Shown here piece after piece: positions 1 through 8,585 of a stretch of 64,000 nucleotides of DNA. A program made the position numbers and the translations under genes. The stretch spans positions 1-64,000 of the forward strand of contig JAZNXL010000024.1 of NCBI GenBank assembly GCA_045593905.1, given 5' to 3'. The DNA comes from RGIG9041 sp045593905. Lineage in GTDB: Bacteria; Bacillota; Clostridia; Oscillospirales; QAKW01. The notes beneath the pieces are model-generated. The model searched no databases. It saw only the letters and a program-made list of their open reading frames with translations, and was not told where the DNA came from. The first letter of the stretch is position 1; each line of letters starts with the position of its first letter.

Positions 1-326
1 CCAACAACCGTATGGAGCTGCTTGGCTGTATAACGGGTCTTGAGTGTCTTAAGGAGCCGTGTGAGGTCACGGTCACGTCCGACTCAAAATATCTGTGTGA
101 TGCCATAAATCAGGGCTGGCTTGAGTCCTGGAAAGCGCGCGGCTGGAAAAAGGCGGACAAAAAGCCGGTGCTTAATCAGGAGCTGTGGGAGCGCCTTGAC
201 AGACAGCTGTCGGTACACAAGGTCACGTTTAAATGGATAAAGGGCCATAACGGCCATAAATATAACGAGCGCTGCGACACACTTGCCGTAAGCGAATATC
301 AGAAGTTTTTGAAAGGAAGTAAGTAA
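1..326 (+). CDS. rnhA: Ribonuclease HI, C-terminal part (5' end outside window)
   Basis: This is the 3' end of a ribonuclease HI, which cuts the RNA strand of RNA-DNA hybrids such as R-loops and primer remnants in the cytoplasm. The frame is open to the left edge, so the first in-frame ATG at 12 is internal. Three of the four catalytic acids are visible: the Glu in NNRMEL, the Asp in TSDSKY and the Asp in ERCDTLA, with the usual KGHNGHKYNE loop between the last two. The first catalytic Asp lies upstream of the window. A ribosome binding site for the next gene overlaps its end, so the two are probably co-transcribed. Confidence 0.93.
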   Translation, partial: NNRMELLGCITGLECLKEPCEVTVTSDSKYLCDAINQGWLESWKARGWKKADKKPVLNQELWERLDRQLSVHKVTFKWIKGHNGHKYNERCDTLAVSEYQKFLKGSK

Positions 327-329
327 ATT

Positions 330-1499
330 TTGGAAAAGAGATTTGTGTATGCAGATAACGCGGCAACCACAAAGGTTCGTCCCGATGTTTTTGCAAAAAT
401 GATACCGCACTACGTTGAACATTACGGCAACCCGTCAAGCATCTATTCGGTTGGCCGCGAAAGTGCAGTTGCGGTTATGGAGGCACGTAAAACAGTAGCA
501 GAGTGCCTTAACTGCGACCCAAAGGAGATTGTGTTTACATCAGGCGGAAGTGAGAGTGACAACCTTGCAATCGTGGGTATTGCAAAGCGCAAGGGCAAAG
601 GTCACATCATCACTTCAAAAATCGAGCATCACGCTGTTTTGCACACCGTTCAGGCACTTGAAAAAGAAGGATTTGAAGCAACATATCTTGATGTTGACGC
701 CGACGGTCTTGTAAACCCCGAAGATGTTAAAAACGCAATCCGTGAGGACACTATTCTAATAACAATAATGTTTGCAAACAACGAAATCGGCACAATCCAG
801 CCGATTGCCGAGATCGGTAAGATCGCACGCGAGCATAAAATTATATTCCATACCGATGCTGTACAGGCGGCAGGACATATTGCGCTTGACGTGAAAGAAC
901 TGAACGTTGATATGCTCTCAATATCCGCACACAAGTTCGGCGGACCAAAGGGCACAGGCGTTCTGTACGTTCGCCGCGGTGTTGTTTACAAGCCGATTAT
1001 TATGGGCGGCGCACAGGAAAACAACAAACGCGCAGGTACCGAGAACATTGCAGGCATCATCGGCACTGCAGAGGCATTAAAACTTGCCTGCGCCGAAATC
1101 GACCATGAAACAAAACGTCTTACCGCGCTTCGTGATAAACTTATTGACGGAATTTTAACAACAATTCCATATACACGCTTAAACGGCAGCCGTACACAAC
1201 GTATGCCCGGTAACGTAAACATATCTGTTGAGTATATTGAGGGAGAATCTCTCATTCTTATGCTCGACTTCTACGGCATCTGCGCATCAAGCGGTTCGGC
1301 TTGCACAACAGGTTCGCTCGACCCTTCACACGTGCTTCTCGCGCTCGGTCTCACACATGAGGTTGCTCACGGTTCACTCCGTCTGTCACTCGGCAGAGAT
1401 AATACCGAAGCAGATGTTGACTATATTCTTGAAGTATTGCCCAAGGTTGTAGAGCGCCTGCGCGCAATGTCACCCGTTTGGGAAAACAGACCACAGTAA
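330..1499 (+). CDS. nifS: Cysteine desulfurase (NifS/IscS family)
   Basis: The enzyme uses pyridoxal phosphate to take sulfur from cysteine and passes it as a persulfide to the Fe-S scaffold encoded just downstream. The 389-residue product has the PLP lysine in SAHKFGG near residue 202 and the catalytic cysteine in SSGSACTTG near residue 325, both typical of NifS-like desulfurases. The chosen start is TTG at 330, with AAGGAAG about 10 bases upstream; the protein from there begins MEKRFVYADNAATT, the normal N-terminus of the family. Only 12 bases separate it from the scaffold gene, so sulfur donor and scaffold form an operon. A role in tRNA thiolation cannot be excluded. Confidence 0.95.
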   Translation: MEKRFVYADNAATTKVRPDVFAKMIPHYVEHYGNPSSIYSVGRESAVAVMEARKTVAECLNCDPKEIVFTSGGSESDNLAIVGIAKRKGKGHIITSKIEHHAVLHTVQALEKEGFEATYLDVDADGLVNPEDVKNAIREDTILITIMFANNEIGTIQPIAEIGKIAREHKIIFHTDAVQAAGHIALDVKELNVDMLSISAHKFGGPKGTGVLYVRRGVVYKPIIMGGAQENNKRAGTENIAGIIGTAEALKLACAEIDHETKRLTALRDKLIDGILTTIPYTRLNGSRTQRMPGNVNISVEYIEGESLILMLDFYGICASSGSACTTGSLDPSHVLLALGLTHEVAHGSLRLSLGRDNTEADVDYILEVLPKVVERLRAMSPVWENRPQ

Positions 1500-1511
1500 A
1501 GGAGAAAGACT

Positions 1512-1937
1512 ATGTATACAGAAAAAGTAATGGATCACTTTTCAAATCCGCGTAACGATGGCGAGATTGAAAATGCTGACGGTGTTGGCGAAGTAGGCAA
1601 CGCAAAATGCGGCGATATTATGCGTATCTATTTAAAGATAGATAACGATATCATTACAGACGTAAAATTCAAGACCTTTGGCTGCGGCGCTGCGATTGCA
1701 ACGTCGTCAATGGCAACAGAACTTATCAAAGGCAAAAAGGTTGAGGACGCTCTCACCCTTACAAACAAAGCCGTTATTGAGGCGCTTGACGGACTTCCGC
1801 CCGTAAAGGTACATTGCTCTGTTCTTGCAGAAGAAGCGGTAAAAGCGGCAATCAAAGACTATTTTGATAAAAACGGCATTGAAAACGACCTTGAAATCGG
1901 AGGATGCGCCGGCTGCTGCAGCAGCTGCGACAAATAA
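1512..1937 (+). CDS. nifU: Fe-S cluster assembly scaffold (NifU/IscU N-terminal type)
   Basis: This 141-residue protein is the scaffold on which the neighbouring cysteine desulfurase builds Fe-S clusters. The three scaffold cysteines are present in NAKCGD, FGCGAA and VHCSVL, in the usual order, and the N-terminus MYTEKVMDHFSNPRN is diagnostic. After the IscU fold there is a short cysteine-rich tail, GGCAGCCSSCDK, with four extra cysteines. Similar tails occur in clostridial NifU-like proteins and their role is not established. An AAAGGAG site lies upstream of the ATG. It sits directly after nifS, the common clostridial arrangement. Confidence 0.95.
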   Translation: MYTEKVMDHFSNPRNDGEIENADGVGEVGNAKCGDIMRIYLKIDNDIITDVKFKTFGCGAAIATSSMATELIKGKKVEDALTLTNKAVIEALDGLPPVKVHCSVLAEEAVKAAIKDYFDKNGIENDLEIGGCAGCCSSCDK

Positions 1938-1941
1938 GGCT

Positions 1942-3300
1942 ATGAAACGATTAATTTCACTCGCTTTAATACTTGTTTTTGCAGTTTGTATGGTGGCTTG
2001 TACACCAAACAACGTTTTAACTCCCGACACTCCCGATACTCCCGATACCCCCGTTCAGGACAACTCTCCCGCACCGTCACCCGAAAACCCTGAACAGTCG
2101 GACCAATCTCAAAAAGAACCCGAAAATACTTTCAGATACGTAAGTGTTGAAAAGCAAAAAAACAAAAATCTTATGCCTACACTTAACATTTCAGATATCG
2201 GTATTGAAAACGCGCCTGTAAAGGATCTCGGCGGTCAGACTCTTACCATCTACACCGCAGAGCGTGACGTTTTCAGCGTTGACAGGCTTGATGACAAAGA
2301 GTGGATTTTAGCGGTTGCAGACGAACTCGGTGTAAAGGTGAAAAACTTTATGCAGTCAGATAAGACTCTTTACTCGTCACAGGCGATTGCACAGAAATCG
2401 GGTATGTCTCTTGACATTGTATCAACGCTTATAACCGATATGGTTCCCACCACTTCGCTTATGAAAAGCGCATTTACACTCAAAGAAAGCGCAAAAACAC
2501 TTCCGTTTTCAAAGCGTGTGTTTGATCTGTCGGGCAAAAAGGTGTTCACAGGCTACGGCAACGCGAAAATGATGTGGTATAACAAAGACATCATCGGTGA
2601 TGACAAAACTTATAATCTGTTTGAGCAGAACGTCTGGAATACCGAAGCGCTCGCAAGCGCAAAGACACAGATAAAAGACGGCAGTAAAAATATGATAGAA
2701 TGCTCTAACTGGGCATCGTTCGGTTCTGCCGCCGGTGTACAGGCAACAGGTATTACTGCTGACGGCACTCTTGTTTGCAATCTTAATGACCAGAACGTTA
2801 TTAACTCGTTTAAAACCTTTTCACAACTTTTAGATACCACCTCAACCGACAAAAAGACTTTCAAAAACGGTAATACTGCTTTCAATTATACTGACGCGCC
2901 CGTACTCGACAAGGGTAACCTCGGCTTTGTGCCGCTGCCGTCAATGGGTGAGAGCGGCGCCAACGTATCGGAACTTTGCGGCGTAGGTATGGGCATTTCA
3001 AAAACTATAAAAGACGAAGTGACCCCCTATGCTCTCACGTTTATTCTTTTGTGGTCGGCTCGATATAGCGAGGCTCGCACAGACGCGCTTGTGTTTGATT
3101 ATAAACTCGGCGCTGAAAAAGCGGAAAAATATATTGCTTTTGCTGAAACAAACGGCGGTCTTTATAACTGCGACCGAGTGATATCGTCATACTTTACAAA
3201 CCTCACAATGCCGAAAAACCTTTACGGCACTCCCGAGGTTATTTCAGAAAAGTATAAACAGGTGTTTGAACGCACCCAACTCTTAAACAGTAAATTATAA
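1942..3300 (+). CDS. Lipoprotein resembling ABC-transporter solute-binding proteins
   Basis: The 452-residue product starts with a lipoprotein signal peptide (MKRL, a hydrophobic run, then MVAC as lipobox), so it should be anchored outside the membrane. A Thr-Pro-Asp repeat and a Pro/Ser/Glu-rich linker of about 45 residues follow. The folded part, from about residue 90, has the look of an extracellular solute-binding protein (a GGQTLTIYTAERD start, MWYNKD in the middle). I place it there by general resemblance, not by a decisive motif. No permease or ATPase lies next to it, which is odd for a transporter component. The frame extends upstream into nifU, but the signal peptide fixes the start at 1942. 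Confidence 0.7.
   Translation: MKRLISLALILVFAVCMVACTPNNVLTPDTPDTPDTPVQDNSPAPSPENPEQSDQSQKEPENTFRYVSVEKQKNKNLMPTLNISDIGIENAPVKDLGGQTLTIYTAERDVFSVDRLDDKEWILAVADELGVKVKNFMQSDKTLYSSQAIAQKSGMSLDIVSTLITDMVPTTSLMKSAFTLKESAKTLPFSKRVFDLSGKKVFTGYGNAKMMWYNKDIIGDDKTYNLFEQNVWNTEALASAKTQIKDGSKNMIECSNWASFGSAAGVQATGITADGTLVCNLNDQNVINSFKTFSQLLDTTSTDKKTFKNGNTAFNYTDAPVLDKGNLGFVPLPSMGESGANVSELCGVGMGISKTIKDEVTPYALTFILLWSARYSEARTDALVFDYKLGAEKAEKYIAFAETNGGLYNCDRVISSYFTNLTMPKNLYGTPEVISEKYKQVFERTQLLNSKL
2020..2055 (+). repeat. Four tandem 9-bp units encoding Thr-Pro-Asp
   Basis: Four units of the form ACTCCCGAY follow one another in the lipoprotein gene and encode TPDTPDTP just after the lipid-anchored cysteine. The last unit is degenerate (ACCCCCGTT). 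Slippage here would change linker length by three residues without breaking the frame. Confidence 0.8.
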
Positions 3301-4073
3301 TGAAAATTTTATGCATAGGCGACATTGTTTCGCACGAGGGAATAGAATACCTTTTTGACGTTTTACCGCGTCTCAAGCGAAAATACAGCCCTGATGTTGT
3401 GATTGTAAACGGTGAAAATGCCGCGATCGGAAACGGAATCGACAAAATTGCGTATGATATGATAATAAACGCAGGCGCCGATATCGTGACAGGCGGCAAT
3501 CACTCGTTTCAAAAAAATACGGCAGGGGAGTTGCATAATGAAGCAAAAAGGCTGATACGTCCTGCCAATATTGAGGGTATTTCCGACGGTGAGTGGGAAA
3601 TCAAACTCGATTTTGGTAAAAATACTCTGCGTGTTATTAATTTATCGGGAAGTCTTTTTATAAAAAACGCAACGAATCCGTTTGAGTTTTTACAAAAAGC
3701 GCTTGAACGTGATGACAACTGCATAACGGTTATTGATTTTCATGCGGAAGCTACAAGCGAAAAACGTGCGCTCGGTTTTTTTGCCGACGGACAGGTATCG
3801 CTCGTATACGGCACTCATACCCACGTACAAACAAACGATGCACAGATTCTGCCAAAAGGTACAGGTTACATTACCGATATCGGAATGACGGGTGTTAAGC
3901 ACTCGGTACTTGGAAAAGACGTGGACGTTTGTGTGCATAACTTTGTAAAACCCGATGACCGACAAAAAATCAAAGACGCAAAAGGCGGATGTATTTTGTC
4001 GGGGGTTTTTGCCGAGATTGATGATGATACAAAAAAATGTGTTTTAATCGAGGCTATAAATATTGACAATTAA
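3300..4073 (+). CDS. ymdB: YmdB-type metallophosphoesterase (cyclic nucleotide phosphodiesterase family)
   Basis: The product belongs to the YmdB/TIGR00282 metallophosphoesterases, whose Bacillus member hydrolyses 2',3'- and 3',5'-cyclic nucleotides and affects biofilm and motility decisions. The dinuclear metal site is complete: GDIVSH at the N-terminus, NGENAA near residue 39, GGNHSF near 67, DFHAE near 147 and THTHVQT near 175. The length of 257 residues is normal. Its ATG overlaps the lipoprotein stop by one base (TAATG), so the two are translationally coupled. In many clostridia ymdB sits near rny; here it does not. Confidence 0.93.
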   Translation: MKILCIGDIVSHEGIEYLFDVLPRLKRKYSPDVVIVNGENAAIGNGIDKIAYDMIINAGADIVTGGNHSFQKNTAGELHNEAKRLIRPANIEGISDGEWEIKLDFGKNTLRVINLSGSLFIKNATNPFEFLQKALERDDNCITVIDFHAEATSEKRALGFFADGQVSLVYGTHTHVQTNDAQILPKGTGYITDIGMTGVKHSVLGKDVDVCVHNFVKPDDRQKIKDAKGGCILSGVFAEIDDDTKKCVLIEAINIDN

Positions 4074-4100
4074 TTATTGATGTGATAATATAATTGTTGC

Positions 4101-4187
4101 GCTGGTGTGGCGGAACAGGCAGACGCCCGGGACTTAAAATCCCGTGATAGCAATATCGTACCGGTTCGATTCCGGTCACCAGCACCA
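4101..4187 (+). tRNA. tRNA-Leu (anticodon UAA)
   Basis: The 87-base sequence folds as a leucine tRNA. The acceptor stem GCTGGTG pairs with CACCAGC, the anticodon stem CGGGA/TCCCG encloses CTTAAAA with TAA as anticodon, a long variable arm follows, and the T arm is CCGGTTCGATTCCGG. The discriminator A and CCA end are encoded. A TTGACA at 4063-4068, inside the end of ymdB, may belong to its own promoter, but the -10 spacing is not clear. Confidence 0.97.
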
Positions 4188-4225
4188 AAGTCCTGCTCTT
4201 ATACAAGAACAGGACTTTTTGTTTT
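4188..4225 (+). terminator. Rho-independent terminator after tRNA-Leu
   Basis: A 13-base stem (4188-4200 with 4205-4217, one mismatch) with an ATAC loop is followed by TTTTTGTTTT. It begins on the base after the CCA end. Confidence 0.92.
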
Positions 4226-4261
4226 AAAATAAAAAATTATATATTTTATGAGGTGACAAAA

Positions 4262-6475
4262 ATGAGAAGACAAAGACAAAAGGGAAGGTCGTTTATAAAT
4301 AAAAGCACCTTCTTTATAACCTCACTGCTTATCGTTGCGATTACATACGTTTCGATATTTGGTCTTTCGATTGGTGAATTTTCTATTCCGTCGGCAGATG
4401 AAATGCGTTTTGGTATTGATATTCGCGGTGGTGTTGAGGCTACATACTTTGCAAAAGACTTTAAGGGCACACCCACAGCCGAACAGTTAAACTCGGCAAA
4501 ATCAATTATTGAAGAACGTTGTGATGCCCAAAACATTCTTGACCGCGAAATCACAGTTGACCAAGAACGCGGCTCAATCCTTGTTCGTTTTCCTTGGAAA
4601 TCAGACGAAAAAGACTTTGACCCCGAAAAAGCAATCGCCGAGCTTGGCGAAACCGCGCTTTTAACCTTCCAAGACCCCGACAAAAACGTTTTAGTCGAGG
4701 GTAAAAACGTTAAACAGGCAACCGCAGCTTACGACCAACAATCAGGTATGTATGTTGTTCAGCTCGAGTTTGACTCAGAGGGTGCAAAAGCATTTGAAAC
4801 CGCAACAGGTAAACTCGTTGGCAAACAAATGTCAATTTATATGGATGACATTCTTATCCAAAGCCCCACCGTTAACGAAAAAATCTCGGGCGGTCAGGCT
4901 GTAATAACAAACATTGGCGATTCAGACGAGGCAGTTGCTCTTGCTTCAAAAATCAACTCAGGTTCGCTTCCTTTCGCGCTTGAGTCTAAAAACTACAGCG
5001 CAATCTCGCCCACACTCGGTACCGAAGCACTTGACGTTATGGTATGGGCAGGTATTATAGCATTTATAATCATTTGCGTATTTATGGTGGCATACTACAG
5101 ACTCCCCGGTTTTGTAGCAGTGTTTGCGCTTATGCTTCAGGTTGCAGGTCAGCTTCTTGCACTCAGCGTTCCGCAGTTTACTCTTACACTCCCCGGTATT
5201 GCCGCTGTTATTCTTTCAATCGGTATGGGTGTTGACGCAAACATTATTACCGCTGAACGTATTAAAGAAGAGGTTGCCGAAGGTAAACCCGTTCGCGCAG
5301 CTATTGATGCAGGTTACCACAAAGCATTCTCATCGGTATTTGACGGTAACATCACAGTAATTATTGTTGCAATTATTCTTATGATATTCGGTTCGGGCAC
5401 AATGCTCTCGTTCGGCTACTCGCTCCTTACCGGTGTTATCTTAAACTTTATTTGCGGTGTTACAGCTTCAAGGCTTATGACAAAATCACTTGCCAAGTTT
5501 GAGTTTTTACGCAAACCCAAGCTCTACGGCAACGGCAAAAAGAACGAAAAAGTATTACCCTTTAACAAAAACAAAGTTAAGTTCTATATCATCTCAGGCG
5601 CTATCACTGTTATCGGTATCGTTTGTATCTTAATAAACGGCATCAAGCTCGATATTCAGTTTAAAGGCGGCGCAATCTTAAACTACACATACAACGGCGA
5701 CATCTCACTTACCGAGGTTGACGCACTTGTAGAAAAAACTCTTAATAGAGAAAGCGACGTTCAAAACAAAACCGCAATCGGTTCTGATAAAACAACAATG
5801 GCAATAAGCCTTGCAGGCAAAGAAGGCCTTGCATCAAACGACCAGAAAAAACTCACCGAGGCTCTTCAAAAGAAATATCCCGATAATAAGATAGAAATTT
5901 CAGATGTTACTGTTGTTCAGCCTTTTATTGGTAAAGACTTTGCAGTTGACTCAATTAAAGCTATTGTGTTCTCGGCAATTTTAATTATTCTTTACGTTTG
6001 GTTCTCGTTCAGAAAGGTTTCGGGCCTTTCGGCAGGTGTTACCGGCCTTATCGCGTTGTTCCACGACGTTGTAATGGTATTTTTAACATTTGTTATTTTT
6101 GGTATCCCCGTAAACGACTCATTTATTGCCGCAGCGCTTACAATCCTCGGTTTCTCAATAAATGACACTATCGTAATTTTTGACCGTATACGCGAAAATA
6201 AACGCCTCTACGGTGCAAAACTGTCAACCGACGAGCTTGTTGACAAGAGTGTTACTCAATCACTTACCCGTTCAATCAACACAAGCCTTTGTACTTTAAT
6301 TGCAATTGTTGTAATTTACATCTTCGCTGCTATCCGCGGTCTTGATTCAATTACAAGCTTTGCACTGCCTATGATATTTGGTATTATCAGCGGTTGCTAT
6401 TCATCAGTTTGTATTGCTGGTCCCTTATGGTCAACCTGGCAAAAACATAAGCTTAATAAGGCAAATAAAAAATAA
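4262..6475 (+). CDS. secDF: Protein-export membrane protein SecDF (fused)
   Basis: SecD and SecF are fused in one 737-residue protein that helps the Sec translocase move proteins across the membrane, using the proton gradient. The SecD half starts with a membrane segment near residue 20 and carries DIRGGVEATYF, then the periplasmic domain and SIGMGVDANIITAERIKEE in a membrane region. The SecF half begins near residue 430 with DIQFKGGAIL and ends with GFSINDTIVIFDRIREN. The start is ATG 4262, with GAGGTG six bases upstream; an in-frame GTG at 4253 is part of that Shine-Dalgarno. Fused SecDF is common in Firmicutes. The gene stands alone between two terminators. Confidence 0.96.
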   Translation: MRRQRQKGRSFINKSTFFITSLLIVAITYVSIFGLSIGEFSIPSADEMRFGIDIRGGVEATYFAKDFKGTPTAEQLNSAKSIIEERCDAQNILDREITVDQERGSILVRFPWKSDEKDFDPEKAIAELGETALLTFQDPDKNVLVEGKNVKQATAAYDQQSGMYVVQLEFDSEGAKAFETATGKLVGKQMSIYMDDILIQSPTVNEKISGGQAVITNIGDSDEAVALASKINSGSLPFALESKNYSAISPTLGTEALDVMVWAGIIAFIIICVFMVAYYRLPGFVAVFALMLQVAGQLLALSVPQFTLTLPGIAAVILSIGMGVDANIITAERIKEEVAEGKPVRAAIDAGYHKAFSSVFDGNITVIIVAIILMIFGSGTMLSFGYSLLTGVILNFICGVTASRLMTKSLAKFEFLRKPKLYGNGKKNEKVLPFNKNKVKFYIISGAITVIGIVCILINGIKLDIQFKGGAILNYTYNGDISLTEVDALVEKTLNRESDVQNKTAIGSDKTTMAISLAGKEGLASNDQKKLTEALQKKYPDNKIEISDVTVVQPFIGKDFAVDSIKAIVFSAILIILYVWFSFRKVSGLSAGVTGLIALFHDVVMVFLTFVIFGIPVNDSFIAAALTILGFSINDTIVIFDRIRENKRLYGAKLSTDELVDKSVTQSLTRSINTSLCTLIAIVVIYIFAAIRGLDSITSFALPMIFGIISGCYSSVCIAGPLWSTWQKHKLNKANKK

Positions 6476-6561
6476 GGGATGTTAAAATTTTCCAGAGCGC
6501 AAAAAGCTGGTTAAATTTAAAATATAGTTTGATAAAAACTTTTATTGAATAACAAAAAGAA

Positions 6562-6600
6562 AGAGAAATATCGTTTCCGATATTTCTCTTTTTTATTTTT
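6562..6600 (+). terminator. Terminator after secDF
   Basis: A perfect 12-base stem, 6562-6573 with 6578-6589, and a TTTC loop are followed by TTTTTATTTTT. Confidence 0.92.
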
Positions 6601-6615
6601 GCTTTTTGCTAATTA

Positions 6616-6674
6616 CAAACTTTGCCACTCGGCGTACCTTTGTACGCCGTCGGGTAACCCTACGGCAAAGTTTG
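6616..6674. repeat. Nested inverted repeat (three-way-junction-like)
   Basis: An 11-bp perfect outer stem (CAAACTTTGCC at 6616-6626 with its complement at 6664-6674) encloses a second perfect 7-bp hairpin (GGCGTAC at 6631-6637 with 6642-6648, CTTT loop) and a small GGGTAACCC hairpin at 6652-6660. It is not followed by a U-run, so it is not a simple terminator. The rest of the 236-base gap between secDF and the GH18 gene holds only the terminator above. The element may be a REP/MITE-like palindrome. Confidence 0.75.
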
Positions 6675-6711
6675 AAACTCCTGAAAAATTTTTCCTATCC
6701 CTATTAAAAAC

Positions 6712-7833
6712 TTAACGCATTGGATAAAAATTCGAATTTATTACATTTAGTAATGGAATATAAGCGTTCATAATATTCCATATTGAAAGTCCTGCAAGCC
6801 CTAATTCGTTTATTAAATTAACTCTTGCGTTTACGCTTCTTGCGTCTTCAAACCACACTATATGCTCATCCCTGCCGTTATAATAAGTGTAGTAGGGTGT
6901 AGCTGCCTGTGAGTCAAATTTAATTTCAGCGCCAAATTTACGCGCTCTTGATATTGCCTCGTCGTTTGTCATAGACTCTGCCTTTGAGCCCATCTCAAAC
7001 GGCAGTGTCCAATCGTATGCGTAGTTAGGTACACCCATAAGCACCTTTTCATTTGGTATTTCTGTAACCGCGTACTGCAAAACCTCTCTTACTTTATCAA
7101 TCGGCGCAATCGCCATTGGCGGTCCGTAAGTATACCCCCACTCATACGTCATAATTAAAACATAGTCGGCAACCTCGCCAAGCGCTTTATAATCGTGCGC
7201 CTCGTATAAAAGACCGCGTTGCATCGCCGAGGTTTTTGGTGCAAGCGAAACAAATACTTTATAACCAAGCGGGGATATTGCATCTTTTAAATTTTTAATA
7301 AACTGCGGATAAGATGATTTATATTCGGGCGGTATGTATTCAAAATCAATATCCACACCAAAATAATCGTGATTTTGAAGCTCTTGTAAAATGCTGTTAA
7401 TCAAGTTTTGTTCAAACTCGTCGTTTGATAAAACGTCAACTGCTCGTTGCGAACTGAAAAAACCGTTTTGGTTAAGGGTGGTTACAATAAGAATTGGGCT
7501 AACACCTGCGCTGTCGGCAATAGCAATCATATCGTCATCAGCAAGAGGCATCAGTGTGCCGTCGTCATTTATTCCATGTGAAAAAGGGGATATATTAGAA
7601 AGTGTAGGCAGTGCCGCCTGAAGCATAAACCTGTTTATATTAGGATAAGCATACCCGTTAATTATTTTTTGCGGCTTATTATTTTGTTCGGTAGGTATAA
7701 TAACCGCCTGACCGATTATAAGAGTCGGCTCAACAGTTGGACCGTTTGCTTTTAATAACTGTTCAATTGTAACACCGTAATGTCTTCCGATAGAGTAAAG
7801 ACTGTCACCTTTTTCTACAGTATGAATTATCAT
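6712..7833 (-). CDS. LysM-GH18 glycosidase, spore cortex/wall hydrolase type (SleL/YaaH-like)
   Basis: The 373-residue protein has one LysM peptidoglycan-binding domain at residues 1-47 (IIHTVEKGDSLYSIGRHYGV, then GQAVIIP), joined to a glycoside hydrolase 18 barrel. The GH18 catalytic motif is visible as FGVDIDFEYIPP, with Glu as acid. This is the architecture of SleL/YaaH, N-acetylglucosaminidases that digest spore cortex fragments in germination. There is no signal peptide, as in SleL. I start at ATG 7833, where LysM begins and GGGTGAT lies five bases upstream; an in-frame ATG at 7851, preceded by GAGG, is an alternative. It is divergent from the amidase gene. Confidence 0.9.
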   Translation of the reverse strand: MIIHTVEKGDSLYSIGRHYGVTIEQLLKANGPTVEPTLIIGQAVIIPTEQNNKPQKIINGYAYPNINRFMLQAALPTLSNISPFSHGINDDGTLMPLADDDMIAIADSAGVSPILIVTTLNQNGFFSSQRAVDVLSNDEFEQNLINSILQELQNHDYFGVDIDFEYIPPEYKSSYPQFIKNLKDAISPLGYKVFVSLAPKTSAMQRGLLYEAHDYKALGEVADYVLIMTYEWGYTYGPPMAIAPIDKVREVLQYAVTEIPNEKVLMGVPNYAYDWTLPFEMGSKAESMTNDEAISRARKFGAEIKFDSQAATPYYTYYNGRDEHIVWFEDARSVNARVNLINELGLAGLSIWNIMNAYIPLLNVINSNFYPMR

Positions 7834-7882
7834 TTTTATCACCCAAAACATATTATTCCTCTTTAGCATAAAATAGAACGAG

Positions 7883-8452
7883 GTGATAATTATTATTAAA
7901 ATTTATATTGACCAGGGTCATAACCCCGAGGGCGTTAACGCAGGCGCCGAGGGTAACGGACTCAGAGAACAAGACATAAACTACGAGGTAGGCATATACC
8001 TTGCCGAGCTACTCCGCGAAAACGGCAACTTTGATGTAAAACTTTCGAGGCCGACTCCCGAAACAACACTTGGAACATCAAACTCAACAAGCCTTCAAGC
8101 ACGCGTAAACGATGCTAACAGCTGGGGTGCTGATTATTTTATCAGTATTCACTCAAACGCTGCTGAAAACCCTTCCGCAAACGGCACCGAGGTATATGTT
8201 TATTCAACATCATCTGCAGCATACCCGCTTGCGCAAGATATACAAGAGCAAATTGTTGAGCGACTTGGCACACGCGATTTAGGCGTTAAAGAAAACCCTT
8301 CACTCTATGTTTTACGCAGAACAAATATGCCTGCGCTTTTAGTGGAGCTTGCATTTATTACAAACACATCAGATGCCGAACTGCTACGCGACGATAGATA
8401 CCTTTTTGCCTATGCAATCTACCAAGGTATCTTAGAATATTTCGATATGTAA
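7883..8452 (+). CDS. N-acetylmuramoyl-L-alanine amidase (Amidase_3 family)
   Basis: This zinc amidase cuts the bond between MurNAc and the stem peptide of peptidoglycan. The Amidase_3 signatures are present: IDQGHNPE (first zinc His), the Glu of REQDINYEVG, SIHSN (second His) and LLVELAFITN (catalytic Glu). At about 189 residues it is a bare catalytic domain without signal peptide or wall-binding repeats, similar in size to CwlD or phage-type amidases. The start is unclear. The in-frame GTG at 7883 is itself part of a GAGGTG Shine-Dalgarno, and the properly spaced codon would be an ATT at 7889-7897. The divergent GH18 gene points to a shared role in wall or spore turnover. Confidence 0.88.
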   Translation: MIIIIKIYIDQGHNPEGVNAGAEGNGLREQDINYEVGIYLAELLRENGNFDVKLSRPTPETTLGTSNSTSLQARVNDANSWGADYFISIHSNAAENPSANGTEVYVYSTSSAAYPLAQDIQEQIVERLGTRDLGVKENPSLYVLRRTNMPALLVELAFITNTSDAELLRDDRYLFAYAIYQGILEYFDM

Positions 8453-8477
8453 AAAAAGCGCCTGTAGGCGCTTTTTT
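8452..8477 (+). terminator. Terminator after amidase gene
   Basis: AAAAAAGCGCC, a TGTA loop and GGCGCTTTTTT form a compact GC stem with A and U tracts, just after the amidase stop. Confidence 0.9.
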
Positions 8478-8522
8478 GTATTATATATATTATATATATT
8501 AGTATAATTATATAATATATTA

Positions 8523-8551
8523 TTGAAAATTAAAAATTAGTATGTTATAAT
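8523..8551 (+). promoter_or_regulatory. Promoter of dnaA
   Basis: TTGAAA at 8523-8528 and TATAAT at 8546-8551 are separated by exactly 17 bases, and a TG one base before the -10 makes it an extended promoter. The stretch before it, 8478-8522, is almost pure A/T (runs of TATA) and would melt easily. Confidence 0.85.
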
Positions 8552-8585
8552 TACCATGTATAATAAAATAAAGGAGTATGTGCAA

